Assembly (NCBI GenBank): GCA_036733285.1
Contig: DAINAU010000040.1
Span: 1-28,327 of the forward strand
Source of the DNA: JAGOBX01 sp036733285
Lineage (GTDB): Bacteria; JAGOBX01
Length of the DNA: 28,327 bases
Direction of reading: 5' to 3'
Part shown: one piece after another, positions 1-8,116 of the stretch
How positions within the stretch are numbered: the stretch's first letter is position 1
Layout: every line of letters begins with the position of its first letter
Program-made: the position numbers and the translations under genes
Notes under the pieces: model-generated
Databases searched by the model: none
What the model was told of the DNA's origin: nothing
Seen by the model: only the letters and a program-made list of their open reading frames with translations

Positions 1-864
1 GTATTGAGAATACTTGATAAAACCAAATTTTTATTAAATCTTGAAAATACCGGAATGGACGCTGAACCGCTTAAAATGTTCAGAAACAAAATCGGTTCTC
101 CTAATGGAATAATACTCGTAACCGGACCGACAGGCAGCGGAAAAACCACGACTCTATACGGGGCTTTAAACGAATTAAAAACCGGCGATAGAAATATTAT
201 AACAATCGAAGACCCTGTGGAATATCAGATACAGGGAATCAATCAGATTCAAGTGAAACCTGAAATAGGCCTTGATTTTGCCGCCGGTTTGCGTTCGATA
301 TTGAGACAGGATCCCGACGTAATAATGGTGGGAGAAATCAGAGACGAAGGAACTATGAATATAGCCATACAATCTTCGTTAACCGGACATCTTGTGTTCA
401 GCACTCTGCATACAAACGATTCGTTAAACACCATAGTCAGATTGTATAATATGGGATTGAAACCATATTTAATCAGCAGTTCGGTTATTTGCATAATAGC
501 TCAGCGTCTTGTAAAACTGCTTTGTCCAAACTGTAAAAAAAAAGTTAAAATATCGAGAACGCATATTTCACAATTTCATCTTGAAAAGTTTTTTCCTTAC
601 AACGATATTGAAGCGTTTGAGGAAAACGGATGCGAACTATGTAAAAACACAGGATATTCCGGAAGAAAAGGCATATTTGAAATTCTCAATATTGATTTAA
701 AGATTAAGGAAATGATCATGCAGAAACATCATCCCGAAGAAATAAAAAAATACTGCAAATCTACAGGAATGAAATTTTTATTGGATTACGCGGCCGAACT
801 GTTTATTTCAGGCAGAATTTCTTTGAAAGAACTATTGAGTTTAGTATCCGCATATGAAGTATAG
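1..864 (+). CDS. pilB: Type IV pilus / type II secretion assembly ATPase (PilB/GspE), 5' partial
   Basis: This is the C-terminal half of a hexameric secretion ATPase that powers pilus or pseudopilus extension from the cytoplasmic face of the inner membrane. Counting from the TTG at position 4, Walker A (GPTGSGKT) is at residues 41-48. The Asp box (TIEDPVEY) follows at about 67-74, a Walker B-type stretch (DPDVIMVGEIRD) at 103-114 and the His box (TLHTND) at 134-139. A four-cysteine zinc site is formed by CPNC (174-177) and CELC (210-213). That zinc module is typical of PilB/GspE and absent from the retraction ATPase PilT. The frame is open to the window edge (codon 1-3 is GTA), and family members are about 550-570 aa, so the N-terminal domain lies outside. 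The stop overlaps the next gene by 11 nt, so the two are probably translationally coupled. PilB and GspE cannot be separated from this fragment. Confidence 0.93.
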   Translation, partial: VLRILDKTKFLLNLENTGMDAEPLKMFRNKIGSPNGIILVTGPTGSGKTTTLYGALNELKTGDRNIITIEDPVEYQIQGINQIQVKPEIGLDFAAGLRSILRQDPDVIMVGEIRDEGTMNIAIQSSLTGHLVFSTLHTNDSLNTIVRLYNMGLKPYLISSSVICIIAQRLVKLLCPNCKKKVKISRTHISQFHLEKFFPYNDIEAFEENGCELCKNTGYSGRKGIFEILNIDLKIKEMIMQKHHPEEIKKYCKSTGMKFLLDYAAELFISGRISLKELLSLVSAYEV

Positions 865-2056
865 AATTACCGCGTTAGACCCGTCTAACAAACAAATAGA
901 ACTTATAGAAGACGCTTCAAGCGAACAGGAATTGAAAAAAAAATTACTGTCGAAAAGTATTTATCCGGTATCGATTGAAAATATTGAAAATGAAAAAAAT
1001 ATTAATCCTGAAAAAAAAATTAAAAACCTTAAAGTAAGTAAAAAGGAACTGAAATTTTTTTCTTATCAAATGAGATTGCTTTTAAAAGCCGGATTGCCTG
1101 TGGATTACGCGATAGACAATCTGAAAAAACATAAATTGTCAGGAGATATGACCGGAGTTATTTCCGAACTTCACAAATCCGTTTTATCAGGCGTCAGCAT
1201 TTCAAGCTTTATGGAAAAAAGAGATAGTATTTTTCCTCCATATTTTACCGGACTGGCAAAGTCGGGGGAATTAACCGGAAGACTCGGAGAATCGTTCGGG
1301 AAAATATATTTAATACTCGAGCAGGAAATAAGTTTGAAAAACAAAATTATTTCAATACTCGTATATCCCGCGCTTCTGATTTTTTTAAGCGTTGTTTTTT
1401 TTATTTTTATGATAAGTTATATTTTGCCGAATATAACTATTGTGTTCGACGAACTAAACGCCGAATTGCCAGCGATAACTCGCTGGGTAATTTCTTTAAC
1501 GGAATGGTTTAACGAACATATCATACTGATAGTTTTATTAATCGCAGTTTCGGGATTTATCTTTATAAAAATCAGGAAAACAAGATTTTATAAATTGTCG
1601 TCTGAAAAAATTAAACTGAAAATTCCGGGATTGAACGGAATTTATATGCGCTATCTTCTGATTAATTTCACTGATATAATAGGGTCTTTGCTGGCGAACA
1701 ACGCTCCTTTTTTGACCAGCGTCGAGATTGCGTTCAAATCGCCAGGCAGTCTCATACTAAATTCTTTTACGGAAAAAACCTTGAATAATTTAAAATCCGG
1801 AAAATCTTTCTCGAATTCTTTAGACGAAACAAAATTTTTTCCCGATTTATTTGTTAAGCTCGCCGATACCGGCGAAAAAACCAAAAATTTGCCCGAGATT
1901 TTTTTGAATTTGAATTCTATGTATAAAGAGGAACTCGAAACCAACCTAAAAACTTTCACTTCAATTATCGAACCCGCGATAATGACTGTAATCGGAGCGA
2001 TTATCACTTTCCTGATTTTATCGGTGATTACTCCGATAATGAAATTAAGAAGCTGA
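854..2056 (+). CDS. pilC: Type IV pilus / type II secretion inner-membrane platform protein (PilC/GspF)
   Basis: This 400-aa polytopic protein is the inner-membrane platform on which the assembly ATPase acts. It shows the usual duplicated T2SSF arrangement, with two cytoplasmic helical domains at about 67-165 and 268-365. Hydrophobic segments lie at about 166-192, 222-240 and 370-395. The repeat signatures are recognisable: LLLKAGLPVDYAI with GELTGRL in the first half, and LLANNAPFLTSVEIA with ADTGEKT in the second. Length matches the family (about 400 aa). The start overlaps the ATPase gene by 11 nt and no strong Shine-Dalgarno precedes it. No pseudopilin gene follows; a repeat element starts 4 nt after the stop. 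The choice of pilC over gspF is provisional. Confidence 0.92.
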   Translation: MKYRITALDPSNKQIELIEDASSEQELKKKLLSKSIYPVSIENIENEKNINPEKKIKNLKVSKKELKFFSYQMRLLLKAGLPVDYAIDNLKKHKLSGDMTGVISELHKSVLSGVSISSFMEKRDSIFPPYFTGLAKSGELTGRLGESFGKIYLILEQEISLKNKIISILVYPALLIFLSVVFFIFMISYILPNITIVFDELNAELPAITRWVISLTEWFNEHIILIVLLIAVSGFIFIKIRKTRFYKLSSEKIKLKIPGLNGIYMRYLLINFTDIIGSLLANNAPFLTSVEIAFKSPGSLILNSFTEKTLNNLKSGKSFSNSLDETKFFPDLFVKLADTGEKTKNLPEIFLNLNSMYKEELETNLKTFTSIIEPAIMTVIGAIITFLILSVITPIMKLRS

Positions 2057-2060
2057 TATA

Positions 2061-2214
2061 TTAACCTGAAAACCGCAATAATTGAACTGGCGTTCGAAAA
2101 GTTTATTAAAATTATTGAAACAATTTCAGACTGCGTTTTGTGGTTTTAGAAGTTTTAACAAGCATACATCTATGTTTTGAAAAACTTCATTTTACATCTA
2201 ATGCATTATCCGGG
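2061..2214 (+). repeat. Interspersed repeat, copy A (downstream of pilC)
   Basis: The element begins TTAA followed by CCTGAAAACCGCA (2065-2077), 4 nt after the pilC stop, and ends with ATGCATTATCCGGG (2201-2214). An imperfect inverted copy of the start, TGTGGTTTTAG, lies at about 2140-2150. The outer arm (TTTTAACAAGC, then TATGTTTTGAAAA, then TGCATTATCCGGG) matches the reverse complement of the element at 13201-13425. The core between the inverted ends differs between the two. The rest of the gap to mtnP (2215-2351) holds only a candidate promoter and the ribosome binding site. Confidence 0.75.
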
Positions 2215-2260
2215 ATTAATAGCTTTTCCGCGAATGAGGCTTATGGCGTTAAGAATATCG

Positions 2261-2289
2261 TTGCATTTTTAAAGTTTTTAATATAGTAT
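2261..2289 (+). promoter_or_regulatory. Candidate sigma70-type promoter for the mtnP operon
   Basis: TTGCAT (2261-2266) is followed after 17 nt by TAGTAT (2284-2289); TATAGT (2282-2287) at 15 nt spacing is an alternative. It lies just beyond the repeat and about 60 nt before the mtnP start, which has a good GGAGG ribosome binding site (2340-2344). AT-rich DNA gives such matches by chance, so this is tentative. Confidence 0.35.
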
Positions 2290-2351
2290 GAAAACAAATA
2301 AAATATCTAAAGAAAATTTTGTTATTAAAAAAATAAGACGGAGGAAATTTT

Positions 2352-3233
2352 ATGGCTAAAATTCAAAAAAAAATAAGCATAGGAATTATTGGCGGAACGG
2401 GTTTATACAACATTGACGGATTTGAAAATAAAAAAGAGATAAAGGTTAAAACTCCTTTTGGAGAACCTTCTGACGCGATAGTGACAGGAACTCTCGAAGG
2501 CAGACCTGTCGCATTTCTGCCAAGACACGGAATAGGACATAGAATCCTTCCTTCAGAACTTCCGCAGCAAGCTAATATTTGGGCGTTGAAAAGTCTTGGC
2601 GTAGAATATATTTTCGGCGTAAGCGCCGTAGGCAGTTTAAAAGAAAAAATCGTTCCGAAAGATATAGTTTTGCCGGACCAGATAATCGATAAAACCCATA
2701 AGCGTCCGGGAACTTTTTTTGGCGACGGTCTTGTGGTTCACGTGTCTTTTGCGGAACCTTTTTGCGAAAAATTGCGTAAAATAATTTTTCAAGCGTCTAA
2801 AAAAACGAAGCGCAAGGTTCATAACGGAGGAATTTACGTTTGTATGGAAGGACCTTTATTCTCAACGAGAGCCGAATCCAATCTGCACCGGAGCTGGGGA
2901 GCGAGCGTAATAGGAATGACGGTGATTCCGGAGGCGAAACTTGCGAGGGAAGCTGAAATATGCTATGCGACAATGGCTTTGGCTACCGATTACGATTGCT
3001 GGCGCGAGGAAGAAGAAGCTGTTACTTGCGACGCGGTTCTTGAAACTCTGAAAACAAACGGCGAAACCGCAAAAAAAATATTGAAGGAAGCCATAAAACT
3101 GGTTCCAGAAAACCGCGATTGTCATTGCGCAAACGCTTTATCGACGTCCATAGTCACCCCGAAAAAACTTGTTCCAAAAAAAACTTACGACAAAGTTAAA
3201 TTGTTTGTGGGAAAATATATGGATAAAAAATAA
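2352..3233 (+). CDS. mtnP: S-methyl-5'-thioadenosine phosphorylase (MTAP)
   Basis: This enzyme phosphorolyses methylthioadenosine, the by-product of polyamine synthesis and some radical SAM chemistry, to adenine and methylthioribose-1-phosphate. It carries the phosphate-binding GIIGGTGLY at residues 11-19 and the RHG motif at 58-60. The MTAP-like stretch QQANIWALKSLGVEYI is at 72-87, MEGPLFSTRAES at 165-176 and GMT at 188-190. ATDYD at 211-215 includes the aspartate that selects 6-amino purines. The 293-aa length is typical. MTAP is favoured over inosine/guanosine phosphorylase because the sequence closely follows human MTAP through the AEPFC and ATDYDCW regions. The stop overlaps the next start by one base (TAATG), so it is first in a four-gene operon. 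Confidence 0.92.
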   Translation: MAKIQKKISIGIIGGTGLYNIDGFENKKEIKVKTPFGEPSDAIVTGTLEGRPVAFLPRHGIGHRILPSELPQQANIWALKSLGVEYIFGVSAVGSLKEKIVPKDIVLPDQIIDKTHKRPGTFFGDGLVVHVSFAEPFCEKLRKIIFQASKKTKRKVHNGGIYVCMEGPLFSTRAESNLHRSWGASVIGMTVIPEAKLAREAEICYATMALATDYDCWREEEEAVTCDAVLETLKTNGETAKKILKEAIKLVPENRDCHCANALSTSIVTPKKLVPKKTYDKVKLFVGKYMDKK

Positions 3234-4312
3234 TGATTGTCGACCGAGTTTATATAGACGAACAATTAACCGGAAACTTCGCGGTTGATAATTTTTTAAA
3301 AAATTACAACCGCGAATTTAAAATTGAATATTTTAACGATTTTAATTTTCTCATAAAAAAATTAAATTTAAAATTCAATTATGAAACGGGAAAAAACGCG
3401 ATAGTTTTTAAGCGAAACAAAGGGCGTTTTTTAAAAAAATGTCCGTGTTCATCCGGCGTTCAATCCTGCGGCTATTATGTTTTAAATATAATTCAGAATT
3501 GTTATATAGGATGTTCGTATTGTTATTTACAGCAATACACAAACAACAATATAATTTTAATAAACCCCAACATAGACGGAATTTATAACGAGTTATCCGA
3601 GTTGACGGCTGATGCAAAAAACGATAAAACGTTCAGACTCGGTTCCGGAGAATTTTCAGACAGTTTGCTTTTCGACGAATATACCGGCATAACTTTGCGG
3701 TTATTAGAGATAACCGGAAAATTCGATAAAGTATTTTTCGAGATAAAAACCAAGACTTCCGAAATCGCTCATATATTAAAAAAATTTTCTGGAAATTCCG
3801 AGCGGGTGATTTTTGCCTGGTCGGTAAATCCTCAAAATATAATCGAATCCGAAGAACCGTTTGCGGCGTCGTTAGAGGCGCGTCTTGCGGCGGCTAAATC
3901 GGCGGCTGATAAAGGATATAGTCTCGCGTTCCATTTTGACCCCGTGATTTTATACGATGATTGGGAACAAGAATATAAATCGGCGATACAAAAAATATTT
4001 GACGCGGTCGCGGCGGATAGAATCGTCTGGATAAGCGTCGGGTCGTTCAGATGCGCTCCCGAACTTATTTCCATAATAAAAAAAACAAGACCGGAGAGCC
4101 GGACTTATCCTGAAGAAATGATTATAGGAACCGATGGAAAAATACGCTATCCGTTTTTTATCAGGAAAAAAATTTATAAAATTTTAATCGATGAAATAAA
4201 AAAATATAATAAAAAAACCGTCATATATTTATGTATGGAAAATTTAGATATGTGGGAAGAAACCGGAGCCGCGGCTCCGGTTGATATAGTAAATTTCAAA
4301 CGGAGAAATTGA
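3233..4312 (+). CDS. SPL-like (spore photoproduct lyase family) radical SAM protein
   Basis: This 359-aa radical SAM enzyme belongs to the spore photoproduct lyase-like group (COG1533). The cluster-binding motif C-x3-C-x2-C lies at Cys90, Cys94 and Cys97 (CYIGCSYCYLQ), almost where SplB of Bacillus has it. It is preceded by a Cys-rich CPCSSG...SCGYY segment (70-82), as in non-sporulating relatives. Where true SplB carries its hydrogen-donor Cys141 followed by T-S-D, this protein reads GEFSDSL (139-145), so the cysteine appears to be absent. It is therefore unlikely to be a genuine spore photolyase. Substrate unknown. It is translationally coupled to mtnP through a one-base overlap, which may tie it to SAM-derived product recycling; that is inference only. 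Confidence 0.85.
   Translation: MIVDRVYIDEQLTGNFAVDNFLKNYNREFKIEYFNDFNFLIKKLNLKFNYETGKNAIVFKRNKGRFLKKCPCSSGVQSCGYYVLNIIQNCYIGCSYCYLQQYTNNNIILINPNIDGIYNELSELTADAKNDKTFRLGSGEFSDSLLFDEYTGITLRLLEITGKFDKVFFEIKTKTSEIAHILKKFSGNSERVIFAWSVNPQNIIESEEPFAASLEARLAAAKSAADKGYSLAFHFDPVILYDDWEQEYKSAIQKIFDAVAADRIVWISVGSFRCAPELISIIKKTRPESRTYPEEMIIGTDGKIRYPFFIRKKIYKILIDEIKKYNKKTVIYLCMENLDMWEETGAAAPVDIVNFKRRN
4262..4281. repeat. Perfect 20-bp GC-rich palindrome at the 3' end of the SPL-like gene
   Basis: The 20 bases are self-complementary, with arms ACCGGAGCCG and CGGCTCCGGT. The palindrome sits 31 nt before the end of the coding sequence and encodes part of TGAAAPV. It is much richer in G+C than its surroundings. 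In RNA it could form an 8-bp stem with a 4-base loop about 37 nt upstream of the mutase start. No T-run follows, so it is not a standard terminator. Chance cannot be excluded. Confidence 0.6.
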
Positions 4313-4318
4313 TAGAAT

Positions 4319-5773
4319 ATGACTTTAAAATTCGGCACAAGCGGAGTTCGCGGTTTAGTAACTGAAATGACTGATATTGAATGTTATTTATTTTCAGCGG
4401 CATTTGTGAAATATGCGGTTTCAACTTCCGATTGCAAAATGACTGAAATATCGGTTGCCGGCGATTTAAGAACGAGCTCGCCGCGAATTATGAAAGCGGC
4501 TGAAGAAGCGGTTCAAGACGCCGGTCTGAAAATTGATTATTGCGGATTTATCCCCACTCCGGCTTTAATATATAGATGTATGAAAAAAAACAACGCTGGG
4601 ATTATGGTTACAGGCAGTCATATTCCGGACGATAGAAACGGCATAAAATTCAATCTTGCATCAGGCGAAATTCTTAAGACCGATGAAAAACAAATTTTTG
4701 AAATTTACAATTTTTTAAAAAATGATTTTGTTTCAACCCCTTTTTTTAAAAAATTTGACGATTCCGGTTTTTTGATTAACAATAAGAGTTTAAAGCAAAT
4801 ATCAATATCCGGAGCGGCGGAAGATTATAATGAACGATACTTGGAAGTATTTGACAAAAATTGTCTTCACGGATATAAAATCGCAGTTTATCAGCATTCG
4901 TCGGTAAGCAGAGATATTATTCCGGAATTATTAACCGGACTTGGCGCGGAGGTTATTAAAACCGGATTTTCAGACAAGTTTGTTCCGGTTGACACCGAGT
5001 CCGTCGAATCGCCTGAAAAACTTTATGAATGGGTTAAACAATATAACGCAGACTGTCTTGTAAGCGCTGACGGAGACGGCGACCGTCCTCTCATAGTATC
5101 AGACGACGGAACAATTATACGCGGAGACGTTATAGGAATTTTTTGCGCCGAGTTTTTGAAAATCGAATCGCTGTCAATACCCGTAAGCTGCAACACCGCA
5201 GTTGAAAAATACGGAAAATTTAAGAGAGTCAACCGTACAAAAATCGGTTCGCCCTTTGTAATTGAAGATATGATTTTGAGTAATCAAAAATATTCTTCGG
5301 TCGCCGGTTATGAAGCGAACGGCGGTTTTTTATTGGGTTCTGACGCGGCTCTAAACGGAAAAATATTGAAAGCGCTTCCTACCCGAGACGCGGTATTGCC
5401 TATTATATCGGTATTGATATACGCTAAAGAAAAAAAAATCAGAATCTCCGAATTGGCTGATTTGCTTCCGGAAAGATATACATACAGCGGCTTGTTAAGA
5501 AATTTTCCGGTTGAAAAATCCGTTGAAATAATTGATTATTTTAAAGAAAGACCTGAAGTTGCGGCGAATATTTATTTTGAAAGTTTAAATGAAAAATTGA
5601 GTTCTGTAGATTATACGGACGGTTGTCGGATAACCTTTGAAAGCGGCAGAATCATACATTTAAGACCGTCGGGCAACGCGCCGGAGTTCAGATGCTATAC
5701 CGAAACAGAATCCGAACAACTATCAAAAATTTTAAATGAAAAAGTATTGAGCGTTATTAAAAATAAAAAATGA
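4319..5773 (+). CDS. Phosphomannomutase / phosphoglucomutase family
   Basis: This 484-aa alpha-D-phosphohexomutase interconverts hexose 1- and 6-phosphates, supplying nucleotide-sugar precursors for surface glycans. The landmarks are in order: FGTSGVRG (5-12), the phosphoserine loop VTGSHIPDDRNGIKF with Ser100, the metal-binding loop DGDGDR (251-256), the sugar-recognition YEANGGFLLGS (331-341) followed by LPTRDAVLP, and the C-terminal phosphate-binding RPSGNAPEFRCY (449-460). The GSHIP and YEANGG forms are those of phosphomannomutase-like members rather than GlmM. The metal loop reads DGDGDR instead of the commoner DGDADR, a conservative change. The gene lies 6 nt after the SPL-like gene and overlaps the deacetylase by 4 nt (ATGA). 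Confidence 0.9.
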   Translation: MTLKFGTSGVRGLVTEMTDIECYLFSAAFVKYAVSTSDCKMTEISVAGDLRTSSPRIMKAAEEAVQDAGLKIDYCGFIPTPALIYRCMKKNNAGIMVTGSHIPDDRNGIKFNLASGEILKTDEKQIFEIYNFLKNDFVSTPFFKKFDDSGFLINNKSLKQISISGAAEDYNERYLEVFDKNCLHGYKIAVYQHSSVSRDIIPELLTGLGAEVIKTGFSDKFVPVDTESVESPEKLYEWVKQYNADCLVSADGDGDRPLIVSDDGTIIRGDVIGIFCAEFLKIESLSIPVSCNTAVEKYGKFKRVNRTKIGSPFVIEDMILSNQKYSSVAGYEANGGFLLGSDAALNGKILKALPTRDAVLPIISVLIYAKEKKIRISELADLLPERYTYSGLLRNFPVEKSVEIIDYFKERPEVAANIYFESLNEKLSSVDYTDGCRITFESGRIIHLRPSGNAPEFRCYTETESEQLSKILNEKVLSVIKNKK

Positions 5774-6549
5774 AACGATTAAGCGTAATAGCGGATGATT
5801 TTGGGATTTCTGAGGGAGTCAACAAAGCGATTTTCGAATGCGCTGAAAATAGGGTTATAACCGGAACTTCGGTTCTCGCTACCGGCGCCGCGTTTGATCG
5901 GCTTGGCGATTTAATAAAAAGTTTTCCCGAGTTGGAAATTGGCGTTCATCTGGATTTGGTCGGCGGCAATTATTTGACGAATTTGAATTTGAAAATATCT
6001 TCGGTAAAACTTGCTTTTCGAGTTCTTTACGATAAAAAATTACTGAATAAAATCGACATTGAACTTAGGAAACAAACCGAAAAAATTCTCAAAATAACCA
6101 AAGTATCGCATATTGATTCTCATAGGCATACTCATTTTATACCGCAAATATTCAAGTTGGTTAACGCAATCGCCGACGATTATACCATTAACAGAATCCG
6201 GATTCCGGTTTCGAAACTTCGTTTGAGAAATTTAAAATTCATTTTTAACAGAAAAGATTTTTACAAATTCGCTCCGTTTTATTTATGGAAATTATTTAAT
6301 AAAACTAACGCGGCTTCAAACGATGATTTTTTCGGATTATTTCAAGCGGGCAATTTATCGCGGGAGTATCTGAATTATATTAAGTCTGAAGATTTTTTTT
6401 ACGCCGAGTTAATGGTTCATCCCGGATATGTCGACGATACGCTTGTCAAAGCTGGCGACAATCTTTTAAAAAAAAGAGAAACGGAACTCCGGCTATTGTT
6501 GAGTTTTTTTGGCAATAAATGTTTTAACCTGAAAACCGCATTAGAATAA
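5770..6549 (+). CDS. ChbG/YdjC-family carbohydrate deacetylase
   Basis: This is a 259-aa metal-dependent deacetylase of the YdjC/ChbG fold, which removes acetyl groups from N-acetylated sugars in chitooligosaccharides or membrane-linked glycans. Metal and catalytic residues are visible: IADDFG (Asp9, Asp10), GVHLD (His60), HIDSHRHTH (114-122, with His118 and His120) and MVHPGY (His217). Four-base ATGA overlap with the mutase gene implies coupling and a shared sugar pathway. The last seven codons (NLKTALE, 253-259) and the stop are read from the interspersed repeat that starts at 6524, so the natural C-terminus was probably replaced when the repeat arrived. The catalytic core is intact. The substrate cannot be assigned. 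Confidence 0.88.
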   Translation: MKRLSVIADDFGISEGVNKAIFECAENRVITGTSVLATGAAFDRLGDLIKSFPELEIGVHLDLVGGNYLTNLNLKISSVKLAFRVLYDKKLLNKIDIELRKQTEKILKITKVSHIDSHRHTHFIPQIFKLVNAIADDYTINRIRIPVSKLRLRNLKFIFNRKDFYKFAPFYLWKLFNKTNAASNDDFFGLFQAGNLSREYLNYIKSEDFFYAELMVHPGYVDDTLVKAGDNLLKKRETELRLLLSFFGNKCFNLKTALE

Positions 6550-6633
6550 TGAAAAATTGCCGTAAGTAAGGAAAAATATTAATTTTGCGCGTTTTTTCAA
6601 AAACAGTAACTTTTACTTGGCAGTTTTCAGGTT
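6524..6633 (+). repeat. Interspersed repeat, copy B (overlaps the deacetylase stop)
   Basis: TTAA (6524-6527) leads into CCTGAAAACCGC. The element closes with the inverted copy GGCAGTTTTCAGG (6619-6631). The 104 bases 6528-6631 align without gaps to the reverse complement of 13318-13421, with about 15 mismatches counted by eye. The outer arm ending in CCCGG that copies A and C carry is missing here. The element overlaps the last 26 nt of the deacetylase gene. Confidence 0.82.
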
Positions 6634-6643
6634 TTTATTTGAA

Positions 6644-6672
6644 TTGAAATATTTTTTATTGATTTTTATAAA
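6644..6672 (+). promoter_or_regulatory. Candidate sigma70-type promoter for the DUF1015/FapA/cinA genes
   Basis: TTGAAA (6644-6649), a 17-nt spacer, then TATAAA (6667-6672) lies just past the repeat and about 60 nt before the DUF1015 start. The region is very AT-rich, so the match is suggestive rather than proven. Confidence 0.4.
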
Positions 6673-6716
6673 AAAAATTATAAAATAATTAATAATATTT
6701 TCATTTCAATAATTCA

Positions 6717-6722
6717 AGGAGG
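6717..6722 (+). promoter_or_regulatory. Ribosome binding site fixing the DUF1015 start
   Basis: A full AGGAGG lies 11 nt upstream of the ATG at 6734. This is stronger than most ribosome binding sites in the window and supports that start codon. Confidence 0.8.
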
Positions 6723-6733
6723 ATTACATAAAA

Positions 6734-8008
6734 ATGTCCATAATAAAACCTTTCAGAGGATTAAGACCAAATCCTGAAATCGCAAGCAAATTAACCGTTC
6801 TGCCATACGACGTATTAAATTCGGAGGAAGCGAGAAAACTTGCGGAAGGGAACAAATACAGTTTTTTCCATATCACGAAACCAGAAATAGATTTGGACCC
6901 AAAAATAAATTTATATAGCGATGCGGTTTATGAAACCGCGAAAAACAATTTCAAAAAATTTTTAGACGAAAAATATTTTTTAGTTGAACACAAACAATGT
7001 TTATACGTTTATAAACAGCAAATGGGAGAACATATTCAAACAGGTCTTCTTGTATGCGCCTCAGTCGACGAATACGAACAGAATCTTATAAAGAAACACG
7101 AGTTGACAAGAAAAGATAAAGAAGACGACAGAGCCCGACATGTTTATGAAACAAATTGCAACGCCGGTCCGGTTTTTTTGACGTATAGAAACCGGAAAAA
7201 AATCGACGAATTAATTGCAAAATGTTTAGATTCCATACCTGTTTATGATTTTTCAACAGCAGACAGCGGTCTTGAGGTAAGACATACTTTATTTTTGGTT
7301 TCAGACGACAAGATTATAAAAAAGATATGTTCGGCTTTTAAAAAAGTCCCGGCTTTATATGTTGCGGACGGACATCATAGAGCCGCTTCGGGATATAGAG
7401 TAAGGGCTCAGAAACGAGAAAAAAATCCGAATCATAACGGAAAGGAAGAATATAATTATTTTCTTGCCGTATTATTTCCGCACAATCAATTGAAAATAAT
7501 GCCGTATAACAGAGTCGTTAAAGATTTAAACGGATTGACGGTTGATTCTTTCATTGAAAAAATTAAAGAAAAATTTGAGATAATCGCTATTAATGACCGT
7601 TGTTATTCGCCTGCTGAAACAAAGAGCATAGGAATGTATTTAAAAGGCGGGTGGAGCAAACTTCATCCTAAAAAAGAAATCTGCGGAGACGAGTCGCCGG
7701 TCGATTCGCTCGACGTTTCGATTTTACAAAAAAATATTCTCGACCCTTTGCTCGGTATAAAGGATCCGCGTTCCGATAATAGAATTAATTTTGTTGGCGG
7801 AATCAGAGGGTCTTCAGAACTTGAAAAACTTGTGGATTCTGGAAAATACGCCGTTGCTTTTTCAATGTATCCGACGTCGCTCGACGAATTGATGGACATA
7901 GCGGACGCCGATAAAATTATGCCTCCGAAGTCGACTTGGTTTGAACCTAAACTCCGGAGCGGAATGGTTGTTCATTTGCTGGACGACGTAGAAACATTGA
8001 AAAAATAG
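6734..8008 (+). CDS. DUF1015 family protein
   Basis: This is a 424-aa soluble protein of the DUF1015 family (COG4198), recognised by several conserved blocks. These are the N-terminal KPFRGLRPNPE (5-15) and LPYDVLNSEEA (23-33), the middle KKHELTRKDKEDDR (120-133), ADGHHRAASGYR (211-222) and FLAVLFPHNQLKIMPYNR (243-260). Length is normal for the family. The DGHHR motif resembles the catalytic DGHHR/DGHHR-like loop of ParB/sulfiredoxin-fold enzymes, including free-serine kinases (SerK/SbnI). A small-molecule kinase or phosphotransfer role is therefore possible, but this is analogy and I cannot verify homology. The gene stands alone with its own promoter and strong ribosome binding site, 108 nt before the FapA gene. 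The C-terminus (DELMDIADADKIMPPKSTWFEPKLRSGMV) also fits the family. Confidence 0.88.
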   Translation: MSIIKPFRGLRPNPEIASKLTVLPYDVLNSEEARKLAEGNKYSFFHITKPEIDLDPKINLYSDAVYETAKNNFKKFLDEKYFLVEHKQCLYVYKQQMGEHIQTGLLVCASVDEYEQNLIKKHELTRKDKEDDRARHVYETNCNAGPVFLTYRNRKKIDELIAKCLDSIPVYDFSTADSGLEVRHTLFLVSDDKIIKKICSAFKKVPALYVADGHHRAASGYRVRAQKREKNPNHNGKEEYNYFLAVLFPHNQLKIMPYNRVVKDLNGLTVDSFIEKIKEKFEIIAINDRCYSPAETKSIGMYLKGGWSKLHPKKEICGDESPVDSLDVSILQKNILDPLLGIKDPRSDNRINFVGGIRGSSELEKLVDSGKYAVAFSMYPTSLDELMDIADADKIMPPKSTWFEPKLRSGMVVHLLDDVETLKK

Positions 8009-8116
8009 TCGATGCTGTAAGGAAGAATATAGAATAATATGCTCCCTGATAATTTGTAAATTTTTATCCTGAAAAATTTGAAAAATCCAAATGGCAAAAA
8101 ACAGGACTTGTAATAT

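Noticed and set aside
1469..1486. A 7-bp stem CCAGCGA-TAAC-TCGCTGG inside pilC.
   Set aside because: It is in coding sequence, short, and has no neighbouring boundary or T-run; chance is the simplest explanation.
3233..4312. Naming the radical SAM gene spore photoproduct lyase (splB).
   Set aside because: The hydrogen-donor cysteine site reads GEFSDSL and there is no sporulation context.
6524..6633. Repeat ends AAC...GTT and the position just after a stop codon recall integron attC sites.
   Set aside because: The R boxes do not fit RYYYAAC/GTTRRRY, the genes are large housekeeping genes in mixed orientation, and no integrase is present.
8071..8105. CCTGAAAAATTTG followed by GGCAAAAAACAGG before the FapA gene looked like a further copy of the repeat.
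   Set aside because: It lacks TTAA and the AACYGCA part of the end, and the two halves are not inverted copies of each other.
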